Shown here: positions 24,192 through 36,397 of the stretch, piece by piece
Layout: the number at the start of each line of letters is the position of its first letter
How positions within the stretch are numbered: position 1 is the stretch's first letter
Assembly: GCA_028023455.1 (NCBI GenBank)
Contig: JAQFVV010006246.1
Span: 1,973,501 to 2,037,500, forward strand
Reading direction: 5' to 3'
DNA: 64,000 nt
DNA from: Epiperipatus broadwayi
Taxonomy: Eukaryota > Onychophora > Udeonychophora > Euonychophora > Peripatidae
Position numbers and translations under genes: made by a program
Notes under the pieces: model-generated
What the model was told of the DNA's origin: nothing
Database searches by the model: none
What the model saw: only the letters and a program-made list of their open reading frames with translations

Positions 24192-27039
24192 ATTATATAT
24201 ATATTGAAACCATACAAGAAAGAAAAAGCCGATTGCGATCTCGATATCAATAATGCGGAGAAAGCCGATTGGAGACAACTGAGATTCACATTTAATAAAA
24301 TAATAAATTTCTCAGTGTTTTATAATAATATGTGCACTCTTAATCTTATTCTATTTTATTAATAAAAATCTTTGCAAATATATTGTTTCTTACTGTAAGA
24401 ATTAATTAATAGTAACTCAGTCTGTGCTTCAAATTGAAGCTAGCATATTAAATATAAAGTTGATTAATGATTTATCTCAGGGTTATATAAAATAAAATAT
24501 ATGCATGGATATAACGTGTTTGGCTATTTTATGGTACGAAAATGTAAAAGGGATTTTATGTATATCATCTTACCCATACTTTTTAATCCAAATAAATTTT
24601 TTCATGTATAATCTAATATCTCAAATATGGCCTTTTTTTATATTGTGAATATGCAGTGACGATGTTTTTTTAACAACGATAAAAGAGGAGTATTAAAAAA
24701 GTAAAAAAATTACTTTATTATACAATATAAAATAAATGATAAAAAACAAATAATAGCAATAAAAAATTGTATAAAATATTTAATAAATATTACTATTTGT
24801 TTTCTAAATCTATTTTGAATTTGGAGTATGAAAAGTGTGTTATCAGACAACTTTGTCAAGACACTAACGTTAAATGGGAATAGGTTGCTTATTATTTCAA
24901 AATACAGTGTAATCCGCAATTTAAATACTGAAGGATAAATAATTATCATCATTATAAAAGATAAATGTTTTATAGTCGTGCTTACTAATCAATTATTAAT
25001 CAATCTCAATAATACTGGACAAATTTTTGCTCTTTTAAGAGAAGCAAATGCAATTATAGCTTAGCATACCTAGATGATATTTACCACATTGAGCTTATTT
25101 ATTTTACCTCAAGATCCTTTACTGGATTCATTTTTAGGCTTAAACTTTAGAAGAGCTACTCCACTAATGAAATATAACTAGATCATTAAGATGCCTTGTT
25201 ACAATACTATGTAATTGTGAAAAATTAACGTTAATATGTAAGACATGCCTAAAGTATTTCTTACAAATTTACTCATGTACATAATGATGATTAACTCCAT
25301 TTTAACTTTGAGGTTGAGCTTAAGAACCCATAAAAGGTACAATAATTGCAATATAGCATAGTTTTATACAAACTAAACCTAAGGTAAATCACATTTAATC
25401 CCATTCAATATCACTAATAATAATATTAAATAAAATATCTGCACATGGTATAGTAATATCTGAGAAACTTTATTACATTAATAATATTATTAACTAACTA
25501 AGAAAGCAGCAATTATGAAAAAATACATTAAATAATCGTTAAAGGGTTGACACTTTAAAAATCATCCCAATGAAATATTGCTACTGTTTCGAAGTTCTTG
25601 GGAATTGATAAGCACTTTTAAAATAACAGCATCATCGGTGAGATAAAGCACAAGTAATTTCACTTTGTAATATAATCTTTTCTGGATACAGCATAAAGAT
25701 TAATAAATTCCATTTATCATAATTATTGATTCAAGGAAAACTACACTCAACACATTAATCCATTTTAAGATTGCTTTATCATTTGTATGTTTATCACATT
25801 TAATATTTGTTTTGATAATCTATCATTCAGGAGTGGCATTTAAATATTTAGTTTTTATAATCCATTATCCATTGAATGTTATTTAGATAATCCATGATGC
25901 AAATTCTTAAGCACTGGATACAAAATTGCATTTTATTCCACACAGTGATTTAATTCATTTGAACAGACACTGCAATTTTATCTAAAAGATTATTATTCAT
26001 TAGTTCTTTAATTTGAGATATAATTAAACTATTCGATTATAGATCTTTAATCCATGATGTCATTAATTCTGATCATATCTCTGATAAAGGAAATAGTTTA
26101 TCATTCATAACAATGAGATTTTTACTACTTTTTGAATTAAAGTTTGTTTCTCTTATGGAAGCATATTTGAGCTGAAAAATTGTTACTTAAAATTTTTCCT
26201 TTCATAATTAAAAATAAGTTCATAATCTTGAGATATATTTCTTGAAGTAAAATAGCAATTATTTTACCATATTTTTGAAAATAAACATCAGTAATTTATT
26301 TGAAATTAATAAATATAAGTTTACAAGATATATCAGCTATTTACCATTACTTCCAATTGAAGAAATCCAGCTATTTATTATTGAAGTTGTGAGACAGCAT
26401 TCACTAAGTTAATTTATCCATTTTCCCACTAACAATTGACTGTAATAAATAAGATTTCTTGAAATAAAAAATTAATTGATTAATTAATGATGGTTCTGAT
26501 TTATTTGTTGTTATCCATCTTCATCATAGAATAAAAAGAGTCATTTTCCTAGCAAAGCAACTACCTAGCTCTTTAGTTTAGCTGACCATAAAAAAATTGA
26601 ACCTGTTTAGGTCCTGAATGCAATGAAAATTTGTAAAGACTGGATTTTTCAAACTTCGGATTTTATACCAGTTATCACATGAAGCTGGATTATGGAATAT
26701 TATCAATCATGCAATAGGGTTTCTTCATTGTCCATGAAATATTGGAAAAGGTCATCATGATTATGGCCAGGCATTAAACTTATGATTTTTGAATTAAGGT
26801 GATAAAACTTTAGAAACATTATTCAAAAATGAACAAAAAAATAAAATAATAATTTCAATCTTTAATTGCTTCACTTTTACTTGCAGATTTTAAAATAATT
26901 TTACAAATATTTATTTAAAATAAATAAATCAGAAAACTATAAAGTTCTGAGACATTTATTTCAATTAATTTTAAATTGGCCTGTTAATAAATAATTTATT
27001 GTTTAATAAATATTTTAACAAATTAAGTCAATCTTTGTC
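24192..27039. other. AT-rich spacer, no gene seen
   Basis: Nearly 3 kb of AT-rich DNA. I find no reading frame, RNA gene or repeat boundary worth calling. Confidence 0.5.
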
Positions 27040-27150
27040 AAAGCAAAACTCCATATAGTAGTGCCACCTGTTCTAATCAGAGTAATCAATGGATGCCAGA
27101 AGGCTTGTGCATAAAATCCCTATCTAATGCCTACTCATCCAATATCCCCA
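27040..27150. mobile_element. Partial copy of the foldback MITE
   Basis: It contains AGAGTAATCAATGGATGCCA and GAAGGCTTGTGCATAAAATC, the same inverted-arm sequence as in the complete MITE at 27953-28252, beginning with a degraded ACTCCATATAGTAGTGCCAC. Only one arm remains. Confidence 0.75.
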
Positions 27151-27948
27151 GACTAGTTTCTGGCTTCCATTTCCACATACACACAAAATATAAATGTAAG
27201 AGCTGTTTGTTCTATCTCTCATTAAAATATTCTAGTATTGTAATGTTGGATTTATAATTTTATTCTATATTTCTATTTCTAAATTATTTGTTTTATGTAT
27301 GTGAGCACTTTTTTTGATTGATACAATTCGATAATTTTATTCTTTAATAAGAATAATGAAATATGAACACATGTATTTTCTTCATACATATATAAATATC
27401 TATCAAAAAAAATCTGCTAGGAAAGCCATTCAAAATGCCTTTATAAAATTATACATTTCTCATAAACCTTAGCAAGAGAGACTATTTATACATGATAATG
27501 ATTATATTCTATGCTATATATAACCAATGACAGTGATGAAAATACTTGCTTAACTATAAAAATTAAAGCCAATAAAAGTTTTACAGTTTTAAATTACAGC
27601 CTGAATTAAAAATCTAAAATTTTGAATTGGCAGGCTTATATAATAAAATAAATTTGACACCAAGTTAATATATATTAAATTCATTTCTATTATAATTGTA
27701 AGTCATTTTTCCTTGCTAAGTAAATACCAGAAAACCAACAAACATGATGAGAGGAAAAAGCATAAAATTAAGTTTTCTATTTAAAGACTACAAATTAATT
27801 TGATAATGGCAAATAAAATTGCATTATTGATCAATAACAATTGCTAATCCAAACTACAAAGGTGGATTAGAGTAGTGGAGAGAGAAGAATGCTTTTTATT
27901 ATAGAAAGTTTAAAAGAATCAAATAATGGTGTGTTGATATTAATGTTA
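27151..27948. other. AT-rich spacer between two MITE copies
   Basis: No coding or RNA feature visible. Confidence 0.45.
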
Positions 27949-27952
27949 TTAA

Positions 27953-28252
27953 AACAGGAAAAACTCTCCATACACTAGTGCCACTCAGTGCCAACCAGAG
28001 TAATCAATGAATGCCAGAAGGCTTGTGCATAAAATCCCTATATAGTGCTTATGAGTAGGCACTAAATAGGGATTTTATGCACAAGCCTTCTGGCATCCAT
28101 TGATTAGGGACTAGATAGGGATTTTATGCCCAAACCTTCTGGCATCCATTGATTAGACACTAGATAGGGATTTTATGCACAAGCCTTCTGCCATTCATTG
28201 ATTACTCTGGTTGGCACTGAGTGGCACTACTGTATGGAGAGTTTTTCCTGTT
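27953..28252. mobile_element. Foldback MITE with three internal 49-bp repeats
   Basis: The left arm (27953-28045) is the inverted copy of the right end (about 28160-28252), both ending in AACAGGAAAAACTCTCCATA. The right half holds three tandem 49-bp units, 28056-28104, 28105-28153 and 28154-28202, each containing ATAGGGATTTTATGC and CCATT/TCATTGAT. TTAA flanks both ends (27949-27952 and 28253-28256). This would suit a piggyBac-type TSD, but TTAA is palindromic and could instead belong to the arms with a TA target. No transposase. Confidence 0.85.
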
Positions 28253-28256
28253 TTAA

Positions 28257-30319
28257 TACCAGTAATGTGCTAGCATAAGAAATAGTGATCATGTGAATAT
28301 ATGTTATTGTTGATTTGTGTGAGTTAATGTGTTTCTGGAGCATAAGATGCATGAATCATTCATTACTCCTTCAGCTTCTTATGAACTTCTGAACAATAAA
28401 TCATTCAATTATTTTTTTGTATTAATATTCTGACTTTTATGGTATAAAATGTTTAATAAAATATTAAATTGAATATTATAATACTGCCACTACTTAAATA
28501 AATTTAATATAGCAACATTTTTACTAGTATAAAAATATTATGTATCTACTAAAATATGTATATATTTAATATTTTTATTTTGTTATTAATAAAACAAATT
28601 TCATATATATTTAATACAAATTATATAAGGTATTTAAATATATATGAACTATAGATAGTGAAAATTTATTTTTATTTAAGTTTTCAACAGAATATAATGT
28701 TATAAAAATATATGTTTACAATAAAAATTTAAAAATTTATCATTAAATTATTATTACATATTTCTTAGTTTGGGAATCCAGAAAAATCCAGGAAACAAAG
28801 GGTTTGGATTAATTGTGTTCTACCTGCACTTTTTATTAACAAAAACATTTCCTTATACTATTCAAATCATAATATTATATTTGCAGTGTTTGGTATTACT
28901 GTTTATCACAGTATTACAAAAAATTCTCTTAATTTTAAACACAGATTTTGAACACTAATTCAGAATTATTCTTATATTCAAAACCTATCCTTCTTCAAAA
29001 TAACAAATCATTTTATTGCAACTTGGGTTTCACAGTTTTATATTTGCTTTTCCATGACTTTTTGACTTGGAAATCTTTTTGTTTGTAACAGCTACTGCAT
29101 ACAGATTCAAAAGATCTATTTAACTAAATATTTTAAATTAAATTTACTAAATTGGTATTATTCTTACTTGGACAGTAACACCACTATGTGGTCTATAATA
29201 TATATTAAAAAACAAATGAACAGGGAATATTTTAATTAAATATAATAATTAAGAACAATTAGACATAAAAATATCATCTTTAAACAGCAGATAGATTACT
29301 AATGGAAAAAAATTTGCATATTTTATAAAGTGCTCAAAGAAAAGCACAATTGAAGATATGATATTGAACAAATGAAATATTATTCTAACAGGATTTTATT
29401 TTACAAGATAAGATACTACAATCTAGTTCACATTTGTATTGCTAAATTAATAATAAAATTACTATAAGAAATTGTAGATCTCTGAATAAAAAAAAAAATA
29501 TTAGTGGTGAAGAAAAAAAGATTAAAGATCTACTATAAATAAAAAGAAGAAAAATAAATAAATATTATAGGTCTTAGTGTATTTAATATTTTTATTTTCT
29601 TCTCTAATAATGTTTTATTTATTACAAATGTGGATGTGTTTTGGTAGAAAAAAATGAAAAGTGAGGACAGCTTATTGTTTTCATAGTAAAAGTAAATATA
29701 AGAAGTAGGTACTAAAGGCAGGAGTAAATTTAGTTTTTTGAAAATATATATATATTTAAATATACCCTTCTACTAATTATTATTCTTTGTTCAAATTAAT
29801 TACATTATAAATAGCAATATAATCTAAACATTTCTTTACGTAATGGATATAATGCAATATTTTTATAAATTGTCCAATACTTTTGGCAGTTTCAATTATA
29901 CAATAATTTTCCTCAGAGCTGTAAAAATTATATATATATAATATCATTATTTAACCATATTACATATATATAAAAGATTTTCTATATATATTTAAATAAT
30001 ATATTGTATGTAATTTATTAATTAAATGAATCATTAACCAAAGACTGGTCCCAAAAACAACCATTTCATATGATAAACAATAACTCTATATGTTTTCAGT
30101 CAACACAAAACTCAAGTGGGATAAGAATATATACATATGTCATAATTTGCAGGTTTGTCTATGTAAGATTTTAATTAAATATTCCAACTGTTTTTTTTCT
30201 CAGTTGAGGGCTTGTGTGATCAAGTCAAAATGTTGGAATATCTAATTAAAATCATGCATAGATGAACCCACACAATATGTCTTTTATATCTGTAACATGT
30301 GAAAACATTTGTATGAGCA
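28257..30319. other. AT-rich spacer, no gene seen
   Basis: Very AT-rich with (TA)n stretches. Nothing supported; the 62-codon frame at 28770-28958 has no recognisable features. Confidence 0.5.
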
Positions 30320-30540
30320 TATATTTAACACAGTATCCAAATTTTAATAAATATATTTTTTACTGGAAGTACTTTTGATTGTAAGACTGACAATCTTTAT
30401 CAACCATCAATTAGTACAAATTTACACAAAATAAAATTTTTATATTACCCTTCATTCAATTCATTTAAATTTCCCACAATTCTGTTGTTTTTATATTAGC
30501 TGATGGTTTATTCATTAAACCCTCTCTATTTCTAGATATT
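30320..30540 (-). mobile_element. PLE 3' end, copy 1 (minus)
   Basis: Reverse complement carries the end of the GIY-YIG reading frame (sequence equivalent to SRNRGGLMNK), the 3' UTR and a decayed hammerhead-like hairpin (30370-30403). It pairs with copy 2 as an inverted repeat across about 30520-30595. The frame is not complete. Confidence 0.75.
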
Positions 30541-30594
30541 ATATTTTGTACTCAATTTACATAACTTATTTACGTTAATAGAACAACAATTAGG

Positions 30595-30815
30595 AAACAC
30601 TGAATAAACAATGGCTAATATAAAAACAGAATTGTGGGGAATTTGAATGAATTGAAAGATGGGTAATATAAAAAAAAATATTTTGTGTAAATTTGTATTA
30701 TTAGATGGTTGATAAAGATTGTCAGTGTTACAATCAAAAGTATTTCCAGTAAAGAATATATTTATTAAAATTTGGATATTGCATTAAATAGATTTATTTG
30801 AATTATTATATTATT
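30595..30815 (+). mobile_element. PLE 3' end, copy 2 (plus)
   Basis: Plus-strand copy of the same 3' end: GGCTAATATAAAAACAGAAT, 3' UTR, and the hairpin GATTGT/ACAATC at about 30716-30735. The region between it and copy 3 (30816-30901) is itself a smaller palindrome centred at about 30850 with arms containing TACAGACATTTAATAG. Confidence 0.75.
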
Positions 30816-30901
30816 TAAAAATACAGACATTTAATAGTTATCTATATATATATAAATAATTACAACCATTAAATGTCTGTATTTTTAGATCATATAATAA
30901 T

Positions 30902-31406
30902 AATTCAAACAAATATATTTAACACAGTATTCAAAATTAAATAATATATTCTTTACCAAAAGTACTTTCAATTGTTTCACTGACAATCTTTATCAACTGT
31001 TAATATAAACATACAAAAAATAAAAAATTGTATTACCCATCATTCAATCTATTCAAATTTCCCACAATTCTGTTGTCTTTATATTAGCCAATTGTTTATT
31101 CATTAAACCACCTCTATTCCTAGATATCATCATTGCCTCTTTAATTTTACATTTTTTACTACATCTTTCAATTTGAATAATTTTTATATCTCTATTATTA
31201 AATTTAAAACCATAATTAGCTGTTTTATTATGATCAAATATAATTGATGGAGTATTCATATTTACCAAAGATATATTTTCTTTCTGTACACATTTATATA
31301 ATGTCTTATGATCATTATATCGTTTTTGTAATGTACATTTGGATTCCCCTATATATTTTATTCAACAACCACATTCCAACATATATGTAACAGAACTCAA
31401 TTCAAG
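30902..31406 (-). pseudogene. PLE 3' end, copy 3, with broken GIY-YIG frame
   Basis: About 505 bp, almost exactly the inverted copy of 31416-31920, separated by a 9-nt spacer at 31407-31415. The GIY-YIG frame is interrupted: a stop follows the two cysteines of the start motif, where copy 4 has glycine. An open stretch of 71 codons remains (31268-31053). The hairpin relic is at about 30962-30995. Confidence 0.85.
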
Positions 31407-31439
31407 ATTTCTAAGCTTGAATTAAGTTCTGTTATATAT

Positions 31440-31769
31440 ATGTTGGAATGTGGTTGTGGAATAAAATATATAGGGGAATCCAAATGTACATTACAAAAAC
31501 GATATAATGATCATAAGACATTATATAAACGTGTACAGAAAGAAAATATATCTTCGGTAAATATGAATACTCCATCAATTATATTTGATCATAATAAAAC
31601 ATGTAATTATGGTTTTAAATTTAATAATAGAGATATAAAAATTATTCAAATTGAAAGATGTAGTGAAAAACATAAAATTAAAGAGGCAATGATGATATCT
31701 AGGAATAGAGGTGGTTTAATGAATAAACAATCAGCTAATATAAAGACAACAGAATTGTGGGAAATTTGA
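31440..31769 (+). CDS. GIY-YIG endonuclease domain of a Penelope-like element
   Basis: The encoded 109 residues carry the signature of the endonuclease that nicks target DNA during PLE retrotransposition. Near the start is CGCGIKYIGES, the YIG motif with a preceding cysteine pair. It is followed by LQKRYNDHKTLYK (the conserved R and H), a mid-domain NMNTPSIIFDHNKTCNY, and a C-terminal KIKEAMMISRNRGGLMNK containing the expected glutamate. In a full PLE this domain is C-terminal to a telomerase-related reverse transcriptase of some 400-600 residues, which is absent here. The frame stays open upstream of the ATG to about 31407, through the palindrome spacer, so it is a truncated tail rather than a gene with its own start. 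Expression is unlikely, but the domain shows no internal break. Confidence 0.85.
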   Translation: MLECGCGIKYIGESKCTLQKRYNDHKTLYKRVQKENISSVNMNTPSIIFDHNKTCNYGFKFNNRDIKIIQIERCSEKHKIKEAMMISRNRGGLMNKQSANIKTTELWEI

Positions 31770-31825
31770 ATAGATTGAATGATGGGTAATACAAGTTTTT
31801 ATTTTTTGTACATTTATATTAACAG

Positions 31826-31860
31826 TTGATAAAGATTGTCAGTGAAACAATTGAAAGTAC
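31826..31860 (+). ncRNA. Decayed hammerhead-like hairpin of PLE
   Basis: TTGATAA (31826-31832), then stem GATTGT (31834-31839) with ACAATT (31847-31852), 7-nt loop, then GAAA (31853-31856). This is the layout of the hammerhead reported in PLEs (CTGATGA-A-stem-GAAA), but two core bases are changed (C to T and G to A), so self-cleavage is not expected. The stem is kept as GATTGT/ACAATC in copies 1 and 2. Confidence 0.5.
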
Positions 31861-32171
31861 TTCTGGTAAAGAATATATTATTTAATTTTGAATACTGTGT
31901 TAAATATATTTGTTTGAATTATTATTATATATATATATATGTGTGTGTGTGTTGTAGAAGAAAATACTCTTTACACCTGTACTAATAAATTGACACATTT
32001 GATGCCATCTTTCCTATTAGTATTGGGTTTTTTTTAACTCCAGAAATAACTTATTTTACCAATAGTAAATTATTTTTAAAAAATTTCATATTTTTTTTTT
32101 TTTATATACCCTGTCATGACTCAGAAGAAAAATTACTGCTAAATTGTGTTATTTTTATACCATATATTTTT

Positions 32172-32910
32172 CTTTCAGTTTTTAATAGTATATCAGTTAT
32201 ATTTTGACTTCATTCATATCTAAGCCATCATCAAAATCTATTAATATTTTAAAACGTGTGTTTTAATTTAAATTTATTGAAATGTTTTTTTAAGATTAGG
32301 AATATCAATTCTTAATATTGTTTTTAATAATTTTTGTTTCTAGTTTTGCATAAATACATATCTCACTAATCAACAATTATTTCCTGAATAAAATCTTTTA
32401 AGAACATTACAATCTTGAAATACATATTTTGTTTTAATAAAATATAATCCAAATCTATTGCATCTTCATGTGGCTAATTCCATGTTCATTTTCTTCTCAT
32501 ATATATATAGTTATTTGTCTTTTTTTTTTTTGCAAAAATCCACAAGTTTTTGTTCTTTCTCATTTCTATTATCATAATCAAATTTACTTTTATATCATTG
32601 TCATTTTTAATGAACTTTTAATTTCCGCATTAAAGTAACCCATGACAATTTTAAAATGTTGTTTAATATAATCAAAAACATTTTGTTTATCTATATAAAA
32701 GTCATCTATTTCACAATATTGATCTTTCACTTTTTATTATAATGAATCACATTCTACTTGTGCTTTCTATATTTAGGCATTTGTAACACAATGTATGTCT
32801 ACTTCTTAAATTAATTGTCTCTTCACTTGTTCTTCTAATTTTACAATGGTTATCAATATTCTTTCAATTCATGCAATATTTCTTCAATTGAATGTGGTCT
32901 GCATTTGTAA
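32172..32910 (-). pseudogene. RTE LINE endonuclease relic
   Basis: On the minus strand this aligns with the 5' part of the RTE element at 53.3 kb. It starts with EILHELKE at about 32900, upstream of where the other copy begins. A GDFNA-equivalent (KIVMGYFNAEIK, with Y for D) lies at about 32630. DLDYILLKQ and YFQDCNVL follow, ending in sequence equivalent to the linker after the endonuclease. An internal deletion removes the segment before KIVMG. Stops are frequent. The RT domain is absent. Confidence 0.8.
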
Positions 32911-33404
32911 GAACCTAAATAAAATACCACCATCAAATGGCAGCTTGGGTATACAATCCGAGTATTCATCTTGGCTTCAAGAAAACTCAACTATTATTTT
33001 GATTAAGAACTACTAGAGATCTGAAAAAAGGGATCATGATATTGTTATAAACTCAAACAAAAAGCCAATAAATAAACAATATCCCATCCATGTTTGTTTA
33101 CTATATGAATTATTGTAAAAAACAGCTGCATTGATAAGAACATATGGAATAGACATTAGGAATCTTCCCTTCATGTGTTCTTTAAGACCTCAAAAAGAAA
33201 TAAAAAGTCTTCTTTAAGCTAATAGTAAATTTGTTTCTGCAGCATTTTTTTAGACATATTTTCATTACAAAAAAAAACTTATTGATTAACATCTTCTTAT
33301 CCTGATGTATGGATGGTAACTCCACCATCAAGTAGTATGTCCACACAGTAAGTGTCCAAATTATTTTTGTATTTAATAAATTTTTTAACAATAATTGTAC
33401 TTCA
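32911..33404. other. Spacer left of gypsy element 3
   Basis: No supported feature; a 69-codon minus frame at 33182-33391 looks fortuitous. Confidence 0.4.
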
Positions 33405-33725
33405 CAGACTCATACAATATGGTTAAATATTTTATTAGGAACATAAGCAATATATATTCATATGTTATTTGCTTATTACAATTGGCTAGGTGTAAAGTCT
33501 AGTAGCTGTACAATTGTTGAAACAAGGAATTTCACATATCTTCTAAGGGAACCTAACACTTTCAGCTGGATTATGGCAATTTTCCTGATATGAGGACAAT
33601 TGCAGCTGTACCATCACAATTTTCCTCTTGTCAATATAGTATTTCCTTCCAGTTTGAATGTGAATATGTCTCACTACTTTTTCAGTCAAATATAGGGCAA
33701 CTAGTGTAATATCCATTTGTTTATT
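33405..33725 (-). repeat. 3' LTR (degenerate) of gypsy element 3
   Basis: Aligns with 36398-36735: TTAAATATTTTAT, GAAACAAGGAATTTCA versus GAAGCAAGGAACTTCA, TGTGAATATGTCTCACT versus TGTGAACATGTCTCACT, and TAATATCCATTT. The exact ends are not resolvable because of divergence. Confidence 0.7.
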
Positions 33726-36397
33726 GGATCAACCTTCAAAAGAATTGCCAATTTTATAGACAGATTTCTTTTTTAATGATGGTAACTGAATTCAGAGCAT
33801 CTTCACCTCATGTCTTGTTTATCTTATTGATTTTATATTATCTCAACATATATTTACTGTTCTGTAGTGATAAATGCTGAATCTGAACAATTTACCATAA
33901 TCTATACAAGTCCATTATTTGAAGGTAAATTGACCCATAATATTTCCTCTCTCTGGTTAAAATTTTCCCTTGAAAAATGTAGTGACTGAGATATATGGGT
34001 GGACTTCTTTGATATTTCCATTTCTCAATAAATATGGTGTCTTCATCAGCAAGTCTGACATCTTTGCATTTTGTAGACTCTTCACTATTGGCTAGTAACC
34101 CATAGTTTAGCCTTAGCTAGTCTTTGGGCATATGGTGTGCCATTTGTTTAAATTTTGATCATAACATTGTTTGCAATCTTTTTGTCTTAACCACAACTGC
34201 TGAAACTATTTGGTAATTCAACCATACATACAACATAATATTGGATGTGTATATGTTTTTAAGTATTTTTATTTTCATTTTTGTCTTTAGGTTGATTAGG
34301 CCTAAAACTGATTAGTTAGTTCTTAGAGCTCTGTTAAGTAATAGTTTGCATGGTATTTTGCTTGTAACTTTATTCAGTGTAGAATCCATCAATAGCATTC
34401 TTGTAGTATAGGTATCCCAGCTAGCTATGGTAGTTTTCTTAAGCATTCTTTTAGTCTTTTGATCTAGTCCCTCAGCCTAGTCATTGCTCTCAGGATGCAT
34501 TGGTGGTGTGGACATTAGTTCCATGTTTTTTTGGCCCACAATTGTCTAGGCTGAGAGACTGGATCAGAAGACAAGATTGTGCTATTGTCTGATATTAATT
34601 TTAGGCAGATCAGGGGTTGCAAATAATCTCCTAAGAATCTCAATGGTTCATGTAGAATAGAGTGATGATATTTCCATCACCTCCAGCCATTAGAAGTATG
34701 TATTAAGAAATTTTAGTAAAAACTTGATCTACATAAATTCTGGTCCAGAGACCCTCATGTTCAGACCACTGACCAGTTTTATCCTTTGCTGGTATACGTG
34801 GGTTCATCTTGCAATCCCAGCAATAATGGACCTTAGAATTGATGTCAGTGTCCAAAGTAGGTCACCAGACATAAGAACTACCTATATTTTTTTTATCCCT
34901 GGCTGTCTATTATGTAACATTTTAAGTATTTGGAATCAGACAGTTTGAAGAATCACAGCACTTGATCCCCAGACAAAGCAATTATTTTTAAATTGAGAAC
35001 TCTAGCTTCCCAAGTCCAGCTTGCCAGATGCATCCCATCAGGTTTTTTGCTTGGCCACCCCTGATGAATTCATTTCAGTAAATTTTAAAATACAAAATCA
35101 CTAATGGAACATTTAACAATCATTTTTTCTCCATTTGTGAGCTGGTTCACTTGATTACTGCATATCCTGATTATCAGCTGACAGAATCAAAGGTAGATAT
35201 ATAGTTTTTGGGGACCTGGTCGCTTTTACCTTGGGTTTCCTCAAGAGATGAAATAGATTATCCTTGATAATCAGTAATTATTTTATCACTGGATTGCATG
35301 TTTATTTTTTTTAATGGTAGCCTATATATTTTTTGATATAATAGTAACTGCACATTCAGATTTTAGTTTCTTTTAAGTCAGTGTACCAATAATAATAAGT
35401 CAGATTTTAAAAACTTGAGTCTATGACACTCACATTTTAGCATTATTGATAATTAGTTCTAAATGATTTTATTTCATTAAATGTGTTTTTTTTTAAATGG
35501 ACTTTCTCATTACTTTTTTGCTGTCAGATTTTATATGTTCTGGTATTTTTACAAAATTTGCTAAAAATATTTTTAAACTGGCATGTGAAATGTGTGTGTT
35601 CTGGTTTATTAAATTTATAATAAACTATTATTTTTATTTCTGGTAGATCTATTAAGCTTTTTTTTTTTGATCAGAAGAGGCTTTAAATAATCTGATTTAT
35701 TTATTCGCACCTTTAGTACTGGAAATACTTTTATTTAATGTGTCAGTCTGAATCACTATAGATTCAGGCAGAATTGTGTATGAGACTACAGACTGAAAAG
35801 TATTATTCGATTATATTAACAATTTGATTCAGAGACCATGATCTCACACTCTATTAATAGAATTATCTCTTAGTACTTTATTTAAGAAATTTTCAAAACC
35901 ACAGCTCAAGGCTAGTTTCTTGAGTTTTATGTCAAAGCATCTCACCTTCCTCTTGCCTTGAGTAAAGATTGAAGTGATATCTTTACATTATCAAAAGGAG
36001 TTTTGAACAGATAAACCCTTCTGATAGTAGAAGTAGCACTTTGTCAAAATCAAGCTCTGCCAGAAGCATTGGTGCTGACTGTGAATGAAATTTTCATATG
36101 TCTGCACACCTCAAATTGTAATGAATGTCATTAACTTGAATAGAGATTTTTAAATCTGATTTGCTTGAAGATAGAAAAACACCCACTCCATGTAGGTTGA
36201 CCAATTTTGCAGAAAGTCTGGATTGAATTTATCCAATGAATCAATTTTAGCTATGTTAAGCATTATTTTCTGCCATAATGAAAAAAAAATCAGTTGCTGC
36301 AGAATTAATCAACAGTAGCAAATTTCTTCAGCACCAAAGAGTCAAACTGATGATTGTTGCAAGTTTGTTGTGTTTATATGCAATCATAACAAACAAA
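33726..36397 (-). pseudogene. Mag-like gypsy internal region with gag and integrase, RT deleted
   Basis: From high to low coordinates: a gag capsid fragment at about 36070-35830 (SRQEEGE, then LALSCGFENFLNKVLRD, the usual end of Mag gag). Next is a stretch with no recognisable RT or RNase H (about 35830-35100). Then comes the pol linker (RGWPSKNL, about 35060), the integrase zinc finger (RSYVWWPTLDTDI and HYCWDCK at about 34890-34840) and the catalytic core (KLISDNST at about 34600; HPESND at about 34490). Three Mag-type relics on the same strand in one window imply a once abundant family. Length is only about 2.7 kb instead of about 4 kb, so roughly 1.3 kb including the polymerase has been lost. 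Confidence 0.75.

Larger units (their letters stand above)
31416..31920 (+). mobile_element. PLE 3' end, copy 4 (plus)
   Basis: Right arm of the large PLE palindrome. It contains the intact GIY-YIG frame (31440-31769), a 3' UTR and a hammerhead-like hairpin (31826-31860), ending by a (TA)n(TG)n run. The reverse transcriptase that should precede the endonuclease is missing: the palindrome centre replaces it. Confidence 0.85.

Noticed and set aside
28056-28202. Three direct repeats considered as a CRISPR-like array
   Set aside because: Units are contiguous without spacers and belong to a foldback MITE in a eukaryotic context.
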